Origin: Sycobia sp. Sy_11
Taxonomy: Eukaryota; Arthropoda; Insecta; Hymenoptera; Epichrysomallidae
Reading direction: 5' to 3'
Assembly: GCA_018907035.1 (NCBI GenBank)
Contig: JACCIC010000003.1
Location: forward strand, 6,544,001-6,608,000
DNA length: 64,000 bases
Shown piece after piece: positions 12,090-24,150 of this stretch; within the stretch, counting starts at the first letter, position 1; each line of letters starts with the position of its first letter. The notes beneath the pieces were generated by a model, which was given only the letters and a program-made list of their open reading frames with translations, was not told where the DNA came from and did no database searches. The translations under genes and the position numbers were made by a program.

Positions 12090-13330
12090 GCCAAGACAAA
12101 TACGATATTGCGGAATAAATGCTTAGCTACGTGCTTTTGGAATGGTTATAGAGAGTGCCAGAACTCCTTCTTGCTTCTCTCCGTCTTGGCCGAGGCATGA
12201 TGCAGGACATCGTGTTGCAGTACTTGCACATTTTTCTATGATGACGTATTCTTATTCACTTTAAAGTAAATTAGTAAGCTGCCCACGCGCGTGTTTCACT
12301 CTTGTTCGTTATTATATATTTCTCTCGGCTTGCGCTTGTAAAAATATTGAGCATAGTTGTAAAATATCCGCGAATGAGTCGATCCATCTACATTTTTAAT
12401 ATGAAATTTTTACAGGTATGAAAGATCTGCAGGGTGAGTTAGTGTGATGTCGTATAAAGAACTTTTTCGAATGATTGAATTTCAGAATGATTAATGAGAT
12501 TTTTTCAATATTAAAGCACATTCAAAATAAAGCACATTTAAATTTTCAAATTGGGATTTAAACTTGGATCGACGATTCACTAATTCTTTGTTGCAATGAT
12601 CGAGTCATCGTAGGCCTCTTAAATACTTAAATTCTATACTTTAAACTCAATACATCGAAATGAGAATTGCACTCTTTTTATTTTGAAATAATTACGAGAA
12701 AATCGTAATTTTGGCTTCTCAAGTAATTGAAAAACAATAATACTGAAAGTATTCAATCCTAAGCAGAAATGCAATTTACACAAATAGACATAAACAGTAT
12801 ATCGTTTCGTTCCGTTTAATAAATTTTACTCTAACGCACCTACGGGACTTTAATTTTGTTCAAATTCGTGACCAACCCGGATCTTGGCCCTCTCCCTGTA
12901 CGTTTCGCGTAGATCGAAACAAATAAAAAAAGAAATAATCAGAGGACGCTTCTTCGTTATTAAAATCAACGATCGGACTATATATATATATATATATATA
13001 TGCAGTGCGGGGCTGGAAAAAAGATCATTCGCAGTGTAGTACGGCTTGGGTTTGCTGCCGTGCCCCGCTCTTTGCCGGTTCAAGATTAAGTCACGTTTGC
13101 ACGTCCCTGCCTCGCAGTATTACATCGTCGAGGGGGTCACGAACGTTACACTGCTTCCAACTCTCTGTTTTTTTTATCCTTCTTTGTTTTTTTTTTGTTT
13201 TTTTTTTGGTCTTACCTTATTTTACCATTCTGTTTGTTCGACTGTACGTTTTTTTCCTCCGTTTTCGCTAAAACTTTCTTCTTCGCTCTCCCTGACCCCC
13301 CCCCTACTCTGCCTTAGTCGGTGTAACGAT
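12090..13330. other. non-coding stretch with (TA)n and poly-T
   Basis: AT-rich to 12,977, then a (TA)n tract at 12,978-13,001. A mixed region with T-homopolymers (about 13,165-13,208) and a C-run near 13,300 follows. Phe-rich frames across the T-runs are artefacts. Confidence 0.5.
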
Positions 13331-14168
13331 ATCGGAAGGCCAATTAACAATCCAATGATTGCATTCTACTAATTAAGAATAGCGTTCCGCAGTGTAGTAT
13401 GTTGATAATCTCTTTAGTATTCAACAAGCCGGGACAGTTAGAAGTTAAATGAAAAATAAAAAGCTCCATTACACCGATGTATGCAGAATAAGTTAAAGGG
13501 TGACTTAAAAAAATTTACGTAGGAATTATTTTTGTGACAATTATTGAGGCTACTAGTTCACGTTTTGTAGAAGTAACGGTTTGATGCTGAATTAATTCAT
13601 TGATTTCAAATCGCAATAATAAATTTATATCAATATTAAAGCATTTAATATTTATCGACGAAACCTAATTATCAAACAAATTGCCAGAATTACCTTATTA
13701 CGTGCGTAAAAAATTTGATCAAATGTAATTTAAACACAAGATCTAAATTACTAAATGATAAATTGTACGGAATCGCATCAGTTGCCTGTGTACCCAGCAA
13801 AATAATAATAAACACATAAATAGATCCTAGCACTGTCAATTTATTAATACTATGTTTGACCTTTTAAAGTATTTTTATTTACTTACCTTAAATATATTAA
13901 TTATTCAACAGACCAAATAGTCATTTAACCGGAAGCAACGAGAATTAACGAGCTCGATTTAGCGGAACCGAATAAGCCGACGGATGACGTTTGGAAAGTG
14001 ACTCTGAAAAATTCGGTGCGACGGGAATTGAATACGGGCCATCGAGCAGCCGCGACTCGGCAAGCAGAAGCCGTCGTTTAAGAGCCGTGATATAAACGGA
14101 CTGTGACGCCTTTACCACTTGACTTAGTCAATGACTGCTCCATTTTATATATTTGAAAAATATTTAAA
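13330..14168. other. AT-rich non-coding stretch
   Basis: No gene or repeat recognised. A short GC-richer patch lies at about 13,930-14,110. Confidence 0.45.
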
Positions 14169-14525
14169 TTAATGTTTTGACATTTTGTTTGAAGTATTGA
14201 TTTTAACATCGACTGTTCGTTGCATCGGATTTCTGTCTCGAATAATATTACGCATTCCATTATATTTACATCTGAGAGAATTTTTCTTTACTGAATTATG
14301 GATAAACAATAGGTATTCCGTTGAAAATCCGTTTTTCTTAAAGGCCGAAACTTTGTTTGAGTACCATGAAATTTCGCATTTCGATCGGTATGGGCAAGGT
14401 GTATTGCGCAAAACTTGTGTAAAAGAAAAAAAATTTCGACGACTATTATTATCGACCTCACCAGATGCTTCATTTAACAATAAAGAAAGAAGAACATAAA
14501 TTTTATAATATTCGAATGAAAACAT
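14169..14525 (-). CDS. small ORF, unidentified, possibly spurious
   Basis: A 118-codon ORF with an ATG start. Its first 22 residues include a hydrophobic stretch (YVLLSLLL) followed by small residues (EASGE), which resembles a secretion signal. The rest is Lys/Asn/Ser-rich with two or three cysteines. I recognise no family. An overlapping 104-codon ORF exists on the other strand, and the flanks carry no obvious promoter or splice sites, so this may be chance. Confidence 0.15.
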   Translation of the reverse strand: MFSFEYYKIYVLLSLLLNEASGEVDNNSRRNFFSFTQVLRNTPCPYRSKCEISWYSNKVSAFKKNGFSTEYLLFIHNSVKKNSLRCKYNGMRNIIRDRNPMQRTVDVKINTSNKMSKH

Positions 14526-14931
14526 AAAATCAAAATATGTCTCTTAATTGATAGATCATACAAATATAACATGTAAACATTTTATTCAACTACTTTTACA
14601 ACTCTATTTCATTGTACAATCAGAAATTCTAGTAATTGGTAGTTTTCGATTTTCCTCCTTCGAGAAGAAATTATTAAGTTTAACAGAAAATGTGTTATTT
14701 TAATCAATTTAGTATCATTTTTAATTTATATGTATTTTACCGAAGTGAATTCCGCTCGACTTCTAGATTAAATCATTACTTTTGCAAACGAACTTTTGAT
14801 TAGATAAGCGCCAGAGCAATGATATCTACTTTATCGGCGTCGCTATATAATAATATTACATATAGCAATGTGATGACTCTGAGCCTCTCTAGAGTTAGTC
14901 AACTGTCTGATTTGCAATATTGCGAATGAAG

Positions 14932-15009
14932 TCCCTGGTAGTATAGTGGTAAATACGCCCAACTCTTGAATAAACCTGGGAGACCGAGGTTCGATTCCTC
15001 GCCGGGGAG
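14932..15009 (+). tRNA. tRNA-Asp-like gene or pseudogene with enlarged anticodon arm
   Basis: The acceptor stem TCCCTGG (14,932-14,938) pairs with CCGGGGA (15,002-15,008), with one T-G pair, and the discriminator is G. The D arm is GTAT-AGTGGTAA-ATAC (14,941-14,956). The T arm is CGAGG-TTCGATT-CCTCG (14,985-15,001). The internal A box and B box are intact, and a run of eight T's from 15,012 is an RNA polymerase III terminator. The body resembles eukaryotic tRNA-Asp. The anticodon arm (14,958-14,980) is 23 nt instead of 17: only CCCA/TGGG can pair, leaving a 15-nt loop with no GTC in the usual place. It is probably a pseudogene, or a tRNA with a very short insertion. Transcription by pol III still looks possible. 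Confidence 0.7.
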
Positions 15010-15011
15010 AC

Positions 15012-15019
15012 TTTTTTTT
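15012..15019 (+). terminator. RNA polymerase III terminator
   Basis: Eight consecutive T's, two bases after the tRNA-like 3' end. This is the normal pol III stop signal. Confidence 0.75.
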
Positions 15020-16034
15020 GCTATTTTCCCAAAATTTTAATGTTATCTGTTATTTGATTCTTTTGTAAGATAACGGTAATAATCAGTTGAGTATTACCCG
15101 TTATTATAATGTTGTAAAAATACACGGAGTAAGAAATTAAGAAATTATTAGGTATAATACATTTATTTTCTAAATCTTAATATTTTAATCATATTCTCTG
15201 AACAAAAAAAATGAAAATTTTTTTTAAATAATGTAATTTTTGTATAAGGTTTAGAATTTCGCAAATGTAATAAATTATATAATATGAAATTGAAATGTCT
15301 CATTGAGTAGAACAGTATCCCTGCAACAACTATAAAACATGTGTTTTAATTAATATAAGCATTAGTTATTTGAAATATCATTTGAGATGATTGGCATAAC
15401 TAATTAAGTCTTAATATAATTATTCTCATTTATCGAATTTTAACTTATACACTGAAATATCTTGAAAATTCAGTCGTTTAAATGTTAAGAGATCAATCGT
15501 TAAGAAAATGCAACTGACTCAATTTTCTACTCATACTCCCGTTAAGGCTGCGAAAGGCTAATATCTTTTTAATACCAAGGCGCGTAGTATTCTTTCCAAG
15601 ACTTGAGTTAAACGGTTTAAAATATATTCACATATATATTCGATTTTCTTTTCTTTAACATTCGCGTTTATTAAGCAATTATTCATTTCTTAAAAAACTG
15701 TGGCTTAAAATGAAACTAGTTAAAGGAAAAACATTAAGAAAAAAAAATACAATACAATATGTAAACGTATAATTTAATACTTTAGGAAAATAAACAAGCC
15801 ATCTGAATAGATTAAAAAATCGTGAAATTTAAATTAGTAAAAAATAGATATTCCTAACGAAAAATTGGATTTTATTATTACATGGCCCTTCTGACATATT
15901 GGACCACAAATTAGATCCATATTTAACCAACTCATTTATTAGTACAGGTTGGTACTAAATTTAAAAAAAAATTGTATAATATACAAAAAGAAAATGAAAA
16001 ATAACAAGCATGGACTTATTTTCACATTTTCAAA

Positions 16035-16038
<4 letters not shown>
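15020..16038. other. AT-rich non-coding stretch
   Basis: Nothing recognised between the tRNA-like locus and the microsatellite that hosts the mariner insertion. Confidence 0.5.

Positions 16039-16081
<43 letters not shown>
16039..16081. repeat. (TA)n microsatellite, mariner target
   Basis: A perfect AT tract that abuts the left terminal inverted repeat of the mariner. A short TATATATA remains on the right side (17,159-17,165), so the element appears to have inserted into this tract. Confidence 0.9.
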
Positions 16082-16082
<1 letters not shown>

Positions 16083-17158
16083 GAGGTGTGTTCAAAAAGT
16101 AACGAGAATTTTTAAATTTCGCGGGTTTAGAGAGTCCGTTTGTATAACATTTTTTTTATTATGTTGTTACGTGTTGGTACCCTTAAGTACGATAAAATTT
16201 TTAGCAATATTCATTGTTTACTTCTTAAGTGTCAGCCGCTAATGCTAGACGTGTTTTTTCGAGTTCAGCGATTTTCGTTTGTGAAAAAAATAGAGCAAAG
16301 AATTTGTATTCAATTTTGCATAAAAAATGAAATCAAGTGTAATGAAGTTTGTAGAATGTTAACAAAGCCATATGGCGAGTCTGATATGAGTAAAGCAAGG
16401 ATTTACGAGTAGTATAAGTGCTTCTAAGATGGCCGCAAAAACGTTGAAGATGGCGAACGACCCGGGCATATACCCGAACGCCCATGCACATTAACAGCGG
16501 ATGAAAACGTGAAAAAAGTAAACGAAATGGTTATGAACGATTGCCGAATGACAATCAGAGAAGTCGCTGATGATGTTGGCATATTAGTTGGCTCATGCCA
16601 TGGAATTTTTTCGGATGTTTTGGATATGAAACGTGTGGCAGCAAAATTTGTTCCAAAATTGTTGAATTTCGAACAAAAACAGCGGCGAGTGGAAGTTGCT
16701 CAGGAGTCACTAAATGAAGTTAATAACGATGCAGAACTACTAAAATGTGTTATAACAGGTCACGAAACATGGGTTTACGGATATGATGTCGAAACTAAGG
16801 CTCAATCGTCCCACTGGAGGCATTCTGGATCGCCAAGACCGAAAAAGGCTCGACAAGTACGGTCGAAAGTGAAGGTTATGCTCACTGTGTTCTTCGATTT
16901 CAATGGCATGATGCATCATGGATTTTTGCCACAAGGTATTTACAAGCATAGATGACATTAAAAGCGCGTCGCTGAAACAGCTATAAGCTATTACAAAGAT
17001 TGAGTTTCAAAAGTGTTTCGAGGATTGGAAAAAGCGTTGGCACAAGTGCATTATATGCGAGGGGGATTACTTTGAAGGGGACAAAATAGATATTGATGAA
17101 TAAATAAGTATTTTTTCATAAAACGAAAAATCTCCTTATTTTTTTTAACACACCTCGT
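16081..17158 (+). mobile_element. mariner (IS630/Tc1/mariner) element, internally deleted
   Basis: Terminal inverted repeats are visible. The left end begins ACGAGGTGTGTT, and the right end is its complement AACACACCTCGT ending at 17,158. The match continues imperfectly for about 30 bp. The element is flanked by TA, the mariner target duplication. At about 1.08 kb it is shorter than the usual 1.25-1.35 kb because part of the transposase gene is missing. It sits inside a (TA)n tract. It is non-autonomous in its present state. Confidence 0.93.
16280..17104 (+). pseudogene. mariner transposase pseudogene
   Basis: The N-terminal helix-turn-helix part (KIEQRICIQFCIKNEIKCNE, then YGESDMSKARIYE) is followed by in-frame stops near 16,412-16,425. 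An open stretch to 16,955 follows, with the paired-like REVADDVGI helix, KFVPKLLNFEQKQRR, and the WVYGYD and PRPKKARQVRSKVK motifs typical of mariner. The first catalytic motif reads HETW instead of DETW, so the aspartate is lost. After FLPQG the sequence jumps to DDIKSASLKQL and the C-terminus FEDWKKRWHKCIICEGDYFE, ending with the stop at 17,102-17,104. This deletion removes the segment holding the second and third catalytic aspartates. The copy has stops, a point mutation and a deletion, so it cannot encode active transposase. Confidence 0.92.
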
Positions 17159-17159
17159 A

Positions 17160-17568
17160 TATATATCGAGTTTAATCACTTTTCTGCTAATCGTTTTGAA
17201 TAACTGTATAATGTATAATAGACCGTAGCAATTACAGACCGAAGAACGTTGGTCTCGATAGTCCATCCAATTCTATTAAAAATAAGGGAGAGAGAGAGAG
17301 AGAGAGAGAGGAGCCGGGGATACAAAGAGACTGGACGCGCGGACTCTCGTAATATTCGCGTTTCAGGAATTTTTCACGAGTTCCGGGTGAATAACGAAGC
17401 ACTCGACCTGATCCTCCGCGGGTCGCGCGACAACTTGTCCCATTCTTGCGCCGCGCCTTCCGCTCGCGCGAGCTTTCTATATACCTTGCGAATATTTCAC
17501 GACCTTTAAACTCGATGAATTCCCATTTGAAGAGGGGCCGTAATAGCGCGCGAATTCTCACTCGCTTA

Positions 17569-17603
<35 letters not shown>

Positions 17604-17610
17604 CTAGAGA
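17160..17610. other. GA and TG microsatellites around a CpG-rich patch
   Basis: A (GA)n run at about 17,287-17,311 is followed by a GC-rich patch to 17,560 and a (TG)n tract at 17,570-17,602. Overlapping ORFs on both strands are GC-driven. No gene is supported. Confidence 0.5.
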
Positions 17611-19115
17611 TGATGTTTCGCACCTGCACAGGGCGAAAACAGCTTTATGTCTGTTTAATTAAGACTAAACGCGCGGTTTGTTTAAGCAAAATAAACGAAT
17701 TTCAATTAGTTCTTCGTTGACTTGTTATTTGCCGAGTAGATTGGGATTCGCGCAAAAACGCTCTAATGCTAACTTAAATATGATAGGACAAAAAATATAA
17801 GTTGACGATAGCATCAGCGAGTTAATGCTACGTTGTTTTGCCAATATTTGTTTTTAACGATGAAATCATGTACCACAGTCTTACTTCTCAGACGAGTACG
17901 TCGGTTCTAATGATTTTTTAATTGATTATTATTATTATGATAAAATTTCATATTTTTCTTAAAGTGTCAATATAAAATGATTTACATTTTATACATTAAT
18001 TTTTAGAGAAACTATACATTTTGAGAAAAGAATTCAATCTTAATTTATCGCCTACGTTATAGCGGATCCCATTATTTGAGAAAATAGCTTTAATGATCTT
18101 TGATTTTAAAGTTGAAGATTAATTTTTTCATATTAAAAACACTATTTGTATTCCGGAATTTGGAAAGAACGGGAAGTTTTATTTTCAAGGACCTTATTAT
18201 TACATATATCACGTACATCGTTCCTTAGATGTAAATAAAATATCATATGAATTTTACTTTTTTCATTTATTGGGACAGAAATACATTGTAAAATGTAATG
18301 TTCTAATCTTTGCTACTTTTGGGGTCCCCGAAAAAGGTTTCCCATTTTGAAAATAATAGTGGACCTTTGAATGACCTTTAAAAATGTCTTTGTAATGAAA
18401 GTTAAGCTTATCAATTAATTAGTCTCATCAATCTTTAAATCTTTTGTTTAAATCATTTTTTGGAATAAATACGACTCTGCAGCGGCATCGATACTTTCGT
18501 TACACCCTTTATGTATAGAGCGTAAGAAAGTTCGTAACGAACGAAAGTAATCGCGGAAGACGCATGCGGGCATTCGATAAAATCCTTTTATCCGTAGCTC
18601 TCTCTCTCTCTCTCTCTCTCTTTCTACTATTATTGACTTAGCTAACTTTAAATTGCTCGATACGTGTAAGAAGAGAGAGATAGAGAGATAGGTGGGGGTA
18701 AGTGTTTGATATTTATTGTATTATAGCGTACTTCTATCTTGAGTATAATTAAGAAGATAGGATGAAAATCTGGTGTGGTGGAAAAGTGTTTTATAATATC
18801 AGATAGATGCAATCTTCCCTTACCTTTACATATATAGATAATTTTAATTTTAAGGGGTTGAAAAATTAATATAGATATAATAGTTTTTATAATTAACTTA
18901 ATAACTGTTTTATATAATAATTATTATTAATTGATCGGTCAATCGAATTAATTATCTTAAAAATAATATTTATATGTAATTGTTTTATGAAAACAATCTG
19001 ACAACAGATTGCACGACAAAGTGTAATAATAGAATATTCTTAAATACAGCCGAGTACTTTTGTTTCATTTATGCTTGTAGTATTTGTGGTTCAGTTCGTA
19101 AATAAATTTTAATTA

Positions 19116-19172
<57 letters not shown>

Positions 19173-21590
19173 ATCTTTTAATTATTAATTTATAATAAGT
19201 AAAATAAACCATTTTTGCCAGTAAGGTCTAATGAACATGAAAGTTGTAATGTATTCCTGCCTTACACCGTTAAGCACAGCTCATAATGCAAGAACAATAA
19301 GAAAATACTTACGAATAATGAGAAAAAAAGAAATTTTCAAGGATCGTATATTGGTAGTGTCGTATATAGTAGCTTGAATCATAATCAATATGAAACTTTA
19401 GTCATATTAGAAACAAACGATTAGTCGCGCAAGTGTAAAATTTTTGTTCACGCGTTCATGCCTCATCTGCAGAAGTATTACACCTACAATACAACCTTTT
19501 CATAATAATGAATGATTTATCTAATTGCTTTATTTTATTCATTTATTTATGCTATTTACAAACGTATTGAACAGATAAATTTATTTCTGACGATCGTTGC
19601 GCGCTGATCATTGTGTCGCGGCTTTTTCACCTTATCAACTCAAGGTGAGATTTTCCACCTTGGACGATTAACCTGAGTCGGAGCTAAGTCGTAAATTGAG
19701 GGTGTATACATGATAAGCTTGTAGAAGGGGTGTAGAAGGACTGAAGAAAAACCACAGGTGGCTCGCGTATAAGACTCGACAAATGCGTGCAAATGGATGT
19801 TGGGAGGGGGAGGAGGAGTAGGGAGAAGAGCGAGAGACCGAGAGAAAGGAGAATGTCGCGTACTTTGGGGATACACCACGAAAGTTAACCGTTCAGTGAG
19901 AACAGCGCGAACGACGGCAGTGCGTCGGAAGTTGCGCTAGGACGATTCTCTCCCACCCTCCCTCCTTCTCTCTCTCCCTCTCTCTCTCACACTCTCTTTA
20001 TCTCCCACGACTCGTTTAGTCCGTGAATTACGCAAAATTTTCGAACCCTGCTTTAAACCGAAAGTTTCTTAATTTAAGATAATGCAGTGTGTAAGAAAGC
20101 GGACGGCTTAATCAAAGGATTTATACGAATGATTCTCGGGATGTTAAAATTAGACATTTATCAAAAAGTATTTTTAAAACTAGCATATTTCATATTCAAT
20201 GCAAACGCTTATGATATGTATTTACATAGAAAAGCGATCTGTTATTTAATATTATAGTACTCACCTTATTCTGTATTTACGTGAATTGTGCTTCATACTC
20301 GCTTGAATTAATATACTTAAAAAAATTTACTCCAACGCTTAATTATCAGTTTACTTCTTTAGTGAAATATGATATGTATTATCGAATACCATCTAATGAA
20401 TTATTGATTTTTTCTTAGTTATATCGTTATATGATTAATTCCAGAGAAACTAATAAAGTCGAATTCAGAAACTTAGACGTTTCGCTTAAAGATTGTTATT
20501 ATCTTACGTATTTCAAATTAGAAATCGGGTCATATTATCTCCTATGAGCGTTATCAGAAAGTTTGAACTTCCTTAGTTTGGACACTTAGCTATTTACATT
20601 AAGGATGCTTTAACTAGGATAAAGTTTCGAATCGATTATAAGGCTTTGCGCATATATTTTATTATAATATAATAGAATAACATATAATCAGAATCTTTGC
20701 AAATTATTATTTATAGAGAATCTTGCTATTTAATAATTGGAGTCCGCATAATAATTATTTGTAATGTTCTAGTAAATTATTATACATTATCTAATATTAA
20801 TCTGTTCTTAAAATTCTTTTTAGTTTTTTAATATGTTTTAGGTATCTTAACTTTTTATTTATTTATTTATTAAATAATTTTATAATTTTAAAATTTAAAT
20901 CGTTGAAAATAACGAATGTGGCTCATTTTTTGTACTTGAATAAGAATGTCAACCGATATGCTGCCTTATATAATAATAGTTGCAGAGTAGGTGCAGCTTG
21001 TTTGTTCACCAATTTAAGCCCAAGATTTAACGAAAACTCCGTGTCGTAATTTATGTGTCCACTTTGAAATATGAACAAATCACACAGCTTATATATCCAT
21101 GAATATTATATAGATAATTATATAGTCATATCAATAAAATGTATATTATAAATAACGAAACTAGAAATGCTTATATAGAAATAATTAAAAAAATAAAATT
21201 ATATGCCTAATATTTGATTGCAGTCGACAGAAGTTTTATACGAGCGGTAGCGATTAAAGTCTATTAGGTATTCTCCTTTACTGAAGGATTTTTTCGTGTG
21301 AAGTAAGAATAAATTAATTTAAAGTCAAATTACGTTAAATTGAGTTTCATTAAGTTCAGAAAAGGTAGAGAAAATTAAAGATAGAAAAAATGAAGTAAGA
21401 TCGAACCAATTATGACAATAGAAAAAAATCATAGATTTAAGAAAAATGAATGATAAAATTATGTTTCTTATGATCAACAGCTGATTATTTATCAAAATCC
21501 AGCATTTTTCAAGCCTTAGCCAGAATATTTTCAATATTACAAACTAACGACATGGATCCACATTTTATTCTAAAATTCATGATAGTATTA
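17610..21590. other. AT-rich non-coding stretch with microsatellites
   Basis: Contains (CT)n at 18,598-18,622, a long (TA)n at 19,120-19,168, and a purine- then CT-rich patch at 19,800-20,000. I see no coding exon or mobile-element terminus. Confidence 0.5.
19120..19168. repeat. (TA)n microsatellite
   Basis: About 24 perfect TA units. Confidence 0.95.
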
Positions 21591-21591
21591 T

Positions 21592-22560
21592 TCACTCTAT
21601 TAATAAAATGGCCAAGAATCTTGTCATCCAAGCAAAGAAAAATACCGTTTTCATATTTTGCAACCATGACTCTAGTCTGATAATCTCATGCTGCAGATGC
21701 GAAGGATACCAAGGGCTATTAACTTTAGGACAAAATTTAAAATCCTGTGTGTTAAAAAAACACACTGGGCAAATTGAAATATGCGTAGACCTTTTGGTAA
21801 GATAGAGATTAAACAAAAAAGAACCAAGATGATAGTTCTGTTGTAAATTGGAAAGATAGAAAGGGAGGTATTTCAGCCATTCCAAGGTTTTACGTAAGCT
21901 CATTATAACATCGCTTACAGAATCTGTCTCAATCTGTCTAGTATTCAGAAGGAGATTAGGATGTCAATATCGCGTAAAAAGACTTGCTTCTGAAAGGAAA
22001 TCAGGCACTTATTATGTTTTATGTAGACGACTTACAGAAGCGTAACTCACTATACATGTGGAATTGGAGGTATAATGCAGCTGAATAATATTATACATGC
22101 ATTAAAGTTTTTAAATAAGTACGAAAATATTACAATAGATAAAAAGATTATTAGAAAGAAAACCATTCATAACTAAGAAAAAGGAGTCTTATCAAACTTA
22201 TCAAACTAATCTTATCAAACGTACAACTAGTTACACTCAATTATGTTCTAGAAATTATTTAGCATGAATTCAAAATTAAGCGCTTTTCTCCAGTGTCCAT
22301 ATTAATAGCCACCATTAATAAAGACGTACACGAGCACGCTACAAGTTTCAGAAGTATTTATCAAACCTGAAGCTACCTAACTAATCCCTGAAATTAAGAA
22401 AGCCAATTATGAAGACATTAACTTTTACATATACTCAAGTACCGACTCGACAAAATGCTTTAAGGGCCAGTTGAAAGGACCTACTGGATTTTATAAATAA
22501 TAGAATTCACAAAAGATCTAAGAATAATTTATCGTGTTTTTAGTTCTACACTATGTAAAT
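21592..22560. other. unidentified stretch with overlapping ORFs
   Basis: A 103-codon minus-strand ORF (21,592-21,903) overlaps a 65-codon plus-strand ORF (21,608-21,805). The plus strand between about 21,900 and 22,060 has a further open stretch containing RVKRLASERKSGTYYVLCRR. Base composition is less AT-extreme than its surroundings. This may be the remains of an old mobile element, but no family motif is visible. A short TCTTATCAAAC tandem repeat lies near 22,190-22,220. Confidence 0.2.
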
Positions 22561-22724
22561 ATTAATCAATTAGAAAAAACTTATTTCTATCATGCGAGCT
22601 TGGAACAAACTTATTTATCAAAATACTAGACTGCAGAAACAAAGCTTGAAATCTTTCTGGATCAACTTAAGTTCCTTCGTCAAATTTTCTATATCAATTG
22701 ATTTATCACAGGTAAAGAGGAATT

Positions 22725-23055
22725 TCTCCGGAACGGGGGAAAAATTCGCCGCGTCGCCAGCCGTCCCGAAATTCCGCGACGCTCTGTTCGCGCGCATTAA
22801 TAACGCTGTAGCCGCGCGCGTGTATGCTGAGCACCGTCGACGCATTAATTAATGCTCGTCGCGTGCGCCAGTGTGCGTGTCCAGCGCGACCGCTGTGTAC
22901 GCGTTCGTTAAACAATGCATTTCGAGGCTGATCGGGCGCGCGCGACAAACTCGGCGGCCCGATCGGTGTGCTTGGCGGGACCGCAGCGTACGCGCGCGAG
23001 TAATGCCTGCCGTGACTTCCGGAAAAGATAATAATTCGAATTCGAGCTCGGTCTG
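22725..23055. other. GC/CpG-rich island
   Basis: CpG-dense sequence with many CGCG steps, followed by a TA-TG microsatellite. ORFs in several frames are composition artefacts. No domain recognised. Confidence 0.45.
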
Positions 23056-23072
23056 TAGTTACGATATGTATT

Positions 23073-23096
23073 TATATACATATGTACATGTATATG

Positions 23097-23155
<59 letters not shown>
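23073..23155. repeat. compound (TA)n-(TG)n microsatellite
   Basis: TATACATATG-type units lead into (TA)n and then about 21 TG units ending at 23,155. Confidence 0.95.
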
Positions 23156-23157
<2 letters not shown>

Positions 23158-23229
23158 AATTGTAAAACTTGCTTATTCAATTGGTGGAGCGGAAGGAGGC
23201 GGACGGGAACGGAGTCGTTGACAGTTTTG

Positions 23230-24150
23230 TTGAAATTTGCAGGGATGATTTACTGGGATGATTAATGTGGATTTCGGGTAAATTTTTGAATTCTGTAATG
23301 TCAAGGAATATAATTATAATTCAGGTTTGAGAGAGAAAGAGAAATATACATAAAAAGGGACAGAGAGAACGAGACAGAGAGAGAGAGGGGAGAGAGAGAG
23401 AACAAGACATGTGAGTTAAAATTTTAATATTTTCTGTGCGTATGCTTGAAATATGTTTTTTATGGTATATAAAAATGTAAGTAGTAATATGCCATGCAAT
23501 ACCAATCAAGCTGCTAATTTATGTGAAAATATTATTTTAATTATAGTCCAAGGATTTCCTATTAGTTCAGTATGTCAATATCTAAACTAAGAAAAATTAT
23601 TAAAAAATATGATTCAACTTTTTGCTAATAAAGTAAAAAAATAAGGTTACCATCCTTAGTAGTTACTTTATACGGTCTCGTAAGCTATGGATCGACTTTA
23701 TTAAGAAACAACTGATAATTTGCATTTACATTATTAAAATCATAAGATAGATCATGTTAATTATATTAATGATTTACACGGAATGGCCATTTTAAAGGAC
23801 GATGTTCGTCTAATAAATATCAAATTTGCTAATCGAAAGAGGTAATTTGAATTATTCATGTTAGGACAACAGTGGGTCACATATATTTGTTGTATCATAA
23901 TTAAATACACTTCCGATAACGATGCAGTCATCAATCAATAGAATAGCAGAGTAAATCATTGAAAAAAAAAATCATGTTTATAACTACAGCTCTTACTCGC
24001 AAAGCTACAGGGAAAACTAATTATGAATACAGTACCACGATGTCGAAAGGACAATATTCAGCTGACTATAATGCAAAAAGTATATAGAAAGACATTGTTC
24101 GAAACACGGTGCATTTGAGATTGCTTCGCCGTTCCAGCGGAACTGCTTCA
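23230..24150. other. AT-rich non-coding stretch
   Basis: Includes a GA-rich tract at 23,330-23,402. No gene or element recognised. Confidence 0.5.
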
